From Tenodera sinensis (lineage: Eukaryota > Arthropoda > Insecta > Mantodea > Mantidae): a DNA stretch of 64,000 nt. The notes under the pieces are model-generated. The model searched no databases, was not told the origin of the DNA, and saw nothing but the letters and a program-made list of their open reading frames with translations. Positions 58,336-64,000 of this stretch are shown piece after piece. Position 1 is the stretch's first letter, and every line of letters starts with the position of its first letter. Where the stretch lies: positions 50,241,076 through 50,305,075 of the forward strand of contig CM060970.1 of NCBI GenBank assembly GCA_030765045.1, read 5' to 3'. Position numbers and translations under genes: made by a program.

Positions 58336-58620
58336 TCAGTTCTTTCTTCACTTTCTGTCTCTCATACACTCATTATGACAATGCGATAATTCAACGCCCC
58401 TTAGGATCTTCTTCACGACGACCGAAGTAGCTTTTGCGACACACACGCGCACAGCTATCTCGCATTCATTGACACTGACCGATTCATGTTTGTCCGCAAA
58501 ACTCACTCGCTGCTGTTTCCTGGTCTCCTTGTATATGTATAGTGGGATAGTGGGAATGACGTCACATGGACCTTTCTCGACCTCTCCACACCCGCCGGCA
58601 ATCACGTGACCAGATCTTTA
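58336..58620 (-). repeat. LTR-like promoter module, copy 3
   Basis: Minus-strand order: GATTGCCGGCGGGTGTGG, GAAAGGTCCATGTGACGTCA (plus 58557-58564), ACATATACAAGGAGACCAGG, GCTGTGCGCGTGTGTGTCG, TATGAGAGACAGAAAGTGAA. The first two blocks match 20520-20567 and the last three match 15105-15260, so this copy links the other two. TATA-like ATATAC lies at the expected spot. Confidence 0.55.
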
Positions 58621-59509
58621 TTGAAAGTTTTCAATTCACAATGAGGGTCAACGTACAGCTTCAAATTGAACATCTTCTGTCGTTCCGTAATGTGGTGTGG
58701 GAGTAGTTGATACCCTCCCTATGTTTCCCCAATTGACACGCCTGCACTAATCAATTTTCTGGACGTTTCTTCATCTTGGATGTCCTGTAACTATGAAAAT
58801 TTACATTTACTATGTATTAGCTAGATGAAGTAGAACGTGTAAAGGAATAGCCGATAAATTGAAAAAAAAATCAACAAACCATTAAGGTCTTAAATACTCC
58901 CGGAGAAACCACTAAATAGAAGGCTTAGAATCGTAACCCTTACACGTGCATTACTACAGACTAGCACCTTAATAAACAAACAAAAGAGCTTACTGTCAAA
59001 AGAAAACGGAAAGAAAAATGCTGCGAATTTCACCTTTTTCAAACAAAAGGCTCTGAAACATCATCTGCTCCAAGAACATAACACAGCAGGTGGCAAGAAC
59101 ATAATAGAAATGCACGGGATCACTTTATTCGTGCTGACCATGACCTAAATCAGGGTGTGCTGTGTTGAGCAAGGATTTATGATAAATAAGGGTAGTCATA
59201 CTTCACCCGAGGTAAAACTAGGTGAGAGTACGGAGGAAAATAAGGCAACTATAAAACTTTTCGTAAAAGGGTAATATGTATAAATTATGTTAATGTATGC
59301 AGAACCGTGGAGAGAAATAGAGTTTATGATGTTAAACTTTTTAGCAGGAAGTCCCCGGGTCGTGTTCACCACATGTATAAAGGGTGAATATTTTCTATAT
59401 ATTGCGAGTAAGAGCCGTCTTCCCATTCCGATATTCTTGGTAAATTTAGCAGATCTAAGAGGGAAATTCTTCATAACTATCACACTGGCGAAGAACAGAT
59501 ACCGCAAAT
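58621..59509. other. No recognisable feature
   Basis: ORFs on both strands at 59196-59511 have no firm motif. They may be upstream sequence of the next remnant. Confidence 0.35.
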
Positions 59510-59790
59510 GAGTAGCTGCACATATTTGGAAGTGTACTTGGCGAGTAACGTTGGATGGGAAGATCAGGTAAATTCTACGTATAGAAAAGCGTGGAAAATA
59601 TTACTGAGAATAATGGAAAAGGAAAGAGCAAAGTCCCGGGAAATTGCCTACAAGTAGCATATTAGGAACATAAAGTAGCATGGCGGGACCCATATAGAAT
59701 TAGTCAAATTGATTCGTTAGAAAAAAGAAGGAATGTAAAATTCATAAAAAGGGGTAAATATTTTGGGCCTCCAAAAGGGGAAGCGACGAC
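59510..59790 (+). pseudogene. LINE RT thumb-region remnant
   Basis: After a stop, the plus strand reads YLEVYLASNVGWEDQVNSTY, RKAWKILLRIM and SREIAYK. A second stop and shift give AWRDPYRISQIDSLEKRRNV and KFIKRG. This follows the YLGV-LSS-L-W--H---V--KA--LGFL-R ... YASVWDPY---I--LE--QR-A-KFI pattern after the RT palm of CR1/Jockey-type elements. The type differs from the other RT remnants here. Palm and endonuclease are missing. Confidence 0.7.
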
Positions 59791-61352
59791 GGATATAAAG
59801 TTATCTCTATTACAAATTAAATTGACAATAATACAATTTAAAATATGGCCCTACCAGACGAACGAAAGAAACAAATGGATAGGAACATTTATTCCGTCTT
59901 AGCATTCATCTATACCACGCATGGGCAAAATCGGCTCAAAAGGACCACTTCACGCAATGAGTTCTTACCTCACTCCACCTGCCATCCTTCACCTTCACTG
60001 CTGTTTAACTTCCGACACGCCAGATTCAGTGGCGAGTATGGCTTTGTCGGGACGTCTTACAAGAACAAGGAAGTTTGCTGTTTAATTAATGGATTTCAGT
60101 TTGCAATTTTCAGTTTGGCCCAAATATATCATTATTTAATATACAGTTTGGAGCGGAGTGAACAACAAAAAAATTAAAACTGGTTTTATAGGCTTATAGT
60201 AGTATTTTTTGTTTCCATACACATACATAAGCTATTGTATTCTGTGTTTCAATGTTTGAACATAATACTGAGTTTAAAGCTAAACGATTTATTACGTTTA
60301 TCAAATAGTTTTGAACTATTTTAAGGCTAAATAGCAATGGCACTTTGCCGCATTGTTTATTGTGAAGGAGAAACGACAGCTTAAGAATGTTACGTGCATA
60401 AGATAAAGGAAGATTATAAAGTAGAAGATCATATGAGTTCCCTAACCCTGTAATAATATCGTATGCAACATATGTATGATATAAACAAAATAGTAACAGC
60501 GTAGAAATTATTACTACCGCGCAGGTGGAACGAAGCCACAACTGAACTTGTATCAAAACAACCTTCGTCACTCGGCAAGAGAATGTGGTGTAAGACAAGT
60601 TCAATCGCTACCTCCCTTCTCGTGCCCATGTCTGATCTAACCACGAGAACACACCTAAGGTCTGAATGATCGTCCCCAGGGCTATTGAATTCCTCCCAAA
60701 TGCAGACACATTCGTTTTTGTCTTCTTCACAATAATATTACATGAAGACAGTTTTAAACAACGCGTGTTAAATCTTATTACACATTTCGTTTCATTTTAC
60801 CGTTCTGCGTTAGTATAGAACTCGAAACATTTACTTTTCGTCACTGCATGATGCCTTGCTTACAATTTCTTATTTATTTATTCGCTGTTAAAATTACCGC
60901 AGGATAGCAACATGAACAATTTCAACTTGCGCGGATGTTTCGTTTATGACTCTTATAAACTTTTATGATTAGTAAGGCTTCCTTACCTTTCTTTCATGAT
61001 GCGTTTCTTGCAATTAATTATTAATTTATATCTTATTAAGCTCTAGAGTGGGTTACTGAACTTACCGCATACTAAAACTATTTTAATAAAGTCCATACTT
61101 TTAATTTAATATGGTATGGGTTCTTAGTTTGTAAACTTCAGTAAGAGTGAAGAAGGGACTTCACAGCCTAAAAACTAGCTAAAACTGAACCCCGGTGATG
61201 AGAATAGAACAGGTCGGTTTGAACTTGTTCTTTCTCAAGGAATGAAAACAAATATAACTACAGCAACAAAGGAAATAATTGATCCTCCTGCAGAGAAAAT
61301 ATTTGCTGAGGTGTAAGCAAGTCAAACTCTTCGAGGTATCCTCGCTGGTCCT
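59791..61352. other. Unassigned; contains a 136-codon minus-strand ORF
   Basis: The ORF at 60604-60194 is Leu/Ile-rich. It has no recognised family, no repeat partner and no supporting context. A 110-codon plus ORF at 59845-60177 is likewise unsupported. Either could be chance. Confidence 0.3.
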
Positions 61353-61640
61353 TAATGGGCCAAGGTTTATCACTTGCCCACCTCTGCTCACTGCAGGCTT
61401 CATGAATGGGGTCAAAACTGAAGGGTGGGACATGGTCAGCACCCCTCCCGGCCGGTTATGTCGTTTTTGCGACCAGGAGCAGCTACTTCTTAATCAAGTA
61501 GCTCCTCAATAGGCCCCTCAGGAACCTAATGAGGTTTGAGTGCACACCGGAGCAGGTCTCCCAGCGGGAGAAAATCTGGGAATCGAAGCCGGGTCTCACG
61601 CTTGGTAAGTAGCAGCGCTAACGCCGCGCTAAGAGACGAC
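61353..61640 (-). mobile_element. tRNA-derived SINE (type A), copy 3
   Basis: Matches copies at 35937 and 56735: GGGCCAAGGTTTATC, CACCTCTGCTCACTGCAGG, GGTGGGACATGGTCAGCACC, CAAGTAGCTCCTCAATAGGC and CAGCGGGAGAAAA. The minus-strand head has GGCGTTAGCGCTGCTACTTA and a B-box-like GCTTCGATTCCC. Confidence 0.85.
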
Positions 61641-61649
61641 CGTTCTTCA

Positions 61650-61950
61650 CAGCCTACTCATACAAAATTGTAGACATTCTTCTATCTTCTTCATATTAGT
61701 CGAGGTAAACATTTACAGAAATCTTATTACTAATTTGAACAATAGTCAAATGTTCTAAAGCAGGTAGCTATATGAAGGCTTTGAAATTCCAGTCTCTTTG
61801 CACCACCAAGGGATAAGGTAAATAACGACCTTCAATATGAGAAAAGTGTAAGTATTGCAAAACTCACAAATAATCTCCGAAATAGTTCACTCCATAAAAA
61901 AATGCATTTGAATATAAACTGTGTGTTTTAACGAGATCTACATAAGCATA
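61650..61950 (-). repeat. ACTTTCTCTACT-family repeat, distal part, inverse
   Basis: TTCTTCATATTAGTCGAGGT, GTAGCTATATGAAGGCTTTG, CTCTTTGCACCACCAAGGGA and TGTTTTAACGAGATCTACAT follow inverse family order. The end is degenerate. Confidence 0.65.
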
Positions 61951-62001
61951 AGTTGCCATTAGTCGCTGATGTTAAACAGAGAGGCAACCACAAAATAAAT
62001 A

Positions 62002-62400
62002 CGAGGGCGAATCAAAAAGTAAGTTACACGAGCACCCTGTGTGCCGTGACCGTGGCCAATTTGTAGCAAACTGCAGTAATTGCTGATACGTCCGATAGTG
62101 GTATCCCGTTATGTTGCGTGTGCAGAGCAGGCCTGACTCACTGGCACATTAACTGGATGTTCACTCCAAATTGGAGGTGCATGCAACGATCAGATTTCAA
62201 GGGCTGAACAGCTCAATTGCACGGACATTCATCGGAAATCACTGCTGTATATTGCGAGCATGCAATTTCTCGCTGCAAAGCTTCAAATGGCCCGCCAAAT
62301 GTAGGAACAAACTTAATGTTTTGTGTCGTTTCGAGGAACAAATGAAGTCGCCGTTTCGTCGTCAAGGATAAAAGACGATTTAGTTCTTATGTAGCAAGTT
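62002..62400 (+). mobile_element. Mariner-like element end
   Basis: CGAGGGCGAATCAAAAAGTA directly after a TA (62000-62001) is the canonical form of an irritans-type mariner inverted repeat. No opposite end or transposase reading was found, so only the first part, perhaps up to about 62400, can be attributed. The right boundary is uncertain. Confidence 0.5.
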
Positions 62401-62800
62401 AGCTATTAGTACTTGCATTAAAAGCCGTGCTGTATAGAAGTTTACTGGCGAGATAAGGGAAAACGTGTTTGACAGAATAATAAAGAAGCAGAAAAAGGAG
62501 AAGTAAGAGAATAATTAGCCCCTCTTAAACACTGGTGAGAAGTGCAGACACGAAACCGTATGTGGAGTCAAGACTTGTGTTCAACAGCAAGGCAAGATAG
62601 TGTTTAATAAAGTTGACTTTTTAAAGTCTGATGCTGATTGCACGATAAAGGAAATTTGTGATGTGAGGGAGGAACACAAATTGTACCGTATTTTGTGTGA
62701 ATATTCACAATAAAGAGGGCGGTGAAGGAGAAATAAAATTCTTGTCATTTTCTCTTTAATTCTCATATTCTCAGAGTAGAGTTTATTGATTAAACACTTA
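62401..62800. other. No recognisable feature
   Basis: AT-rich; nothing assigned. Confidence 0.4.
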
Positions 62801-62802
62801 TA

Positions 62803-63171
62803 CAGGGTGTCCCAAAATTAGACCAACAAACATCGGGAGCTGATAACATTTTAAACACTTTTTTTTGCTAAGGAAAGTTCTAGGCTTTGCTCGAAAAACA
62901 ATTGTAATATTATCACTCATCTAATCTGCCTAGGCTTCCATTCTTGAGACTTTAATATATTCAGCTTTATTACCAATGTTCTCCCCTTAACTACTGATTA
63001 GAATCTCCTTTTAATTCTTTCTATTATTAATTTCTTATATTCACATTATAATTTCGGTTTTAATACCTAAACAGGATGGAGGCAGTAAACTATGACATTT
63101 TATAAAAAGTGTTTAAAATAATGTTATCTATCAGATCGCAAAATTTGTTGGTCTAATTTTGGGACACTCTG
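62803..63171. mobile_element. TA-flanked TIR element (369 bp) carrying the 180-bp repeat
   Basis: The left terminus CAGGGTGTCCCAAAATTAGA and right terminus (inverse) CAGAGTGTCCCAAAATTAGA match 27 of 28 bases over the outer 28. They continue imperfectly inward through CTGATAACATTTTAAACACT. TA lies at each side (62801-62802, 63172-63173), as in Tc1/mariner-type insertion. The interior 62884-63063 is the 180-bp segment also at 31544-31723. No transposase; non-autonomous. Confidence 0.85.
62884..63063 (+). repeat. 180-bp repeat, copy inside the TIR element
   Basis: Gap-free partner of 31544-31723, about 90% identical by eye. Confidence 0.85.
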
Positions 63172-63173
63172 TA

Positions 63174-64000
63174 TAATCTACAGCTAGCCGAAGGAAGTCA
63201 TCAGGATTGAAGTATAGAAACCTAAACAAAAATTCCATATATGTAAGGACAGTTACTACAAGAGTAGGGAAAGACATGTGAGTGCAACATCAAGTTTTTT
63301 ACATAGCATTCACTGCCAGATGATATTACATATTGTGTCTAGCTTGTGTTACTATTGACAGACAGAATATGAGTTCTCTGATAGATGAAACATGCATACA
63401 GAGTATGGTGGACCTTTACAGAGAGACAGCCATTTTCACCAAAATATTGAATATGGGCTTGATATATCTATAGAGGAGAGTCTCCCTTTATGTTTCAAAG
63501 CATTCAGCGTGAAAGCCTGCCCGGCCGGGTTTCAGCTTAGGTGAAACTCCATTCAATTTATACACCGACACAAATCCACAGGGAACTTGTTTACCATTGG
63601 ATGAATGTAATCACGATCTAAAATTAAAATCATTGTACAGGTAACAAATCCCTGTGCATTATTGGTTGTCGAATTTTCTGCGGTAATTCTGCGTATATAA
63701 AAAGCTTTCAAAAGGATCCCACAGAATAATTCAGGTTTCGCCATTCCATTTTCAATATTTAGAGTCTAAAAATCATGCGCAAGCACTGTCCTGCAGTAAA
63801 GCGTTCTGAATCGTGCATCAAAAAAAGAGATAAAGGGAGAAAAGAAGCTTTAGTTTGAATGCAAAAGTGGAAAAAATGGATTAGGGGTGTGCCGTGATGG
63901 TTACTCTGTTTTAAAAAGGTGATTATAAAGACCGTAATAAAAATAATCTGTGCACACGTACGCACTTGTGGCCACTTTAAAATTAGGAGCAGCTAGTATT
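63174..64000. other. No recognisable feature
   Basis: AT-rich; short ORFs only. Confidence 0.4.

Noticed and set aside
60194..60604. 136-codon Leu/Ile-rich minus-strand ORF as a membrane protein
   Set aside because: Such ORFs arise readily in AT-rich DNA; no signal peptide or family pattern that I can defend.

Overview
The window looks like about 64 kb of an AT-rich, repeat-dominated nuclear genome from an arthropod, most likely an insect with a large genome. The evidence is indirect: an intact I-superfamily LINE, Jockey-type and other insect-style LINE remnants, mariner remnants, several tRNA-derived SINE families, long (TG)n, (AT)n and poly(A/T) tracts, and no bacterial operon structure. 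I could not place it to species. I found no convincing host protein-coding gene, no intact tRNA or rRNA gene and no CRISPR array.

The only long coding unit is a full-length, apparently intact non-LTR retrotransposon at 48523-53962. ORF1 encodes a nucleocapsid-like protein with one CCHC knuckle. ORF2 encodes AP-type endonuclease, reverse transcriptase, RNase H and a C-terminal CCHC. It has a poly(A) tail and perfect 14-bp target-site duplications. ORF1 would package the RNA, and ORF2 would nick the target, prime reverse transcription there and remove the RNA strand.

The rest is a layered transposon graveyard. 0-5 kb: a Jockey ORF1 remnant and a mariner N-terminus. 5-13 kb: LINE RT remnants, one split by a 654-bp TA-inserting miniature element (MITE), a second MITE copy, and a mariner C-terminus. 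13-25 kb: a 123-bp tandem repeat, LTR-like promoter modules, copies of a family with ACTTTCTCTACT ends, a 53-bp LINE 3'-end insertion with its own target duplication, and a 639-bp truncated LINE with a 13-bp duplication. 25-33 kb: divergent RT remnants and two near-full-length ACTTTCTCTACT copies. 33-48 kb: SINEs, a palindromic pair of LINE 3' ends, more ACTTTCTCTACT copies and another RT remnant. 54-64 kb: SINEs, an RT thumb-region remnant, a third LTR-like module, a mariner end, and a 369-bp TIR element carrying a 180-bp segment also found 31 kb away.

The most distinctive structures are the ACTTTCTCTACT family (about a dozen partial or complete copies), the MITE whose removal restores an interrupted RT reading frame, the inverted core that differs between the two MITE copies, and the head-to-head LINE 3' ends. 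No new multi-gene system was found. All homology calls are from reading motifs by eye, without database searches.
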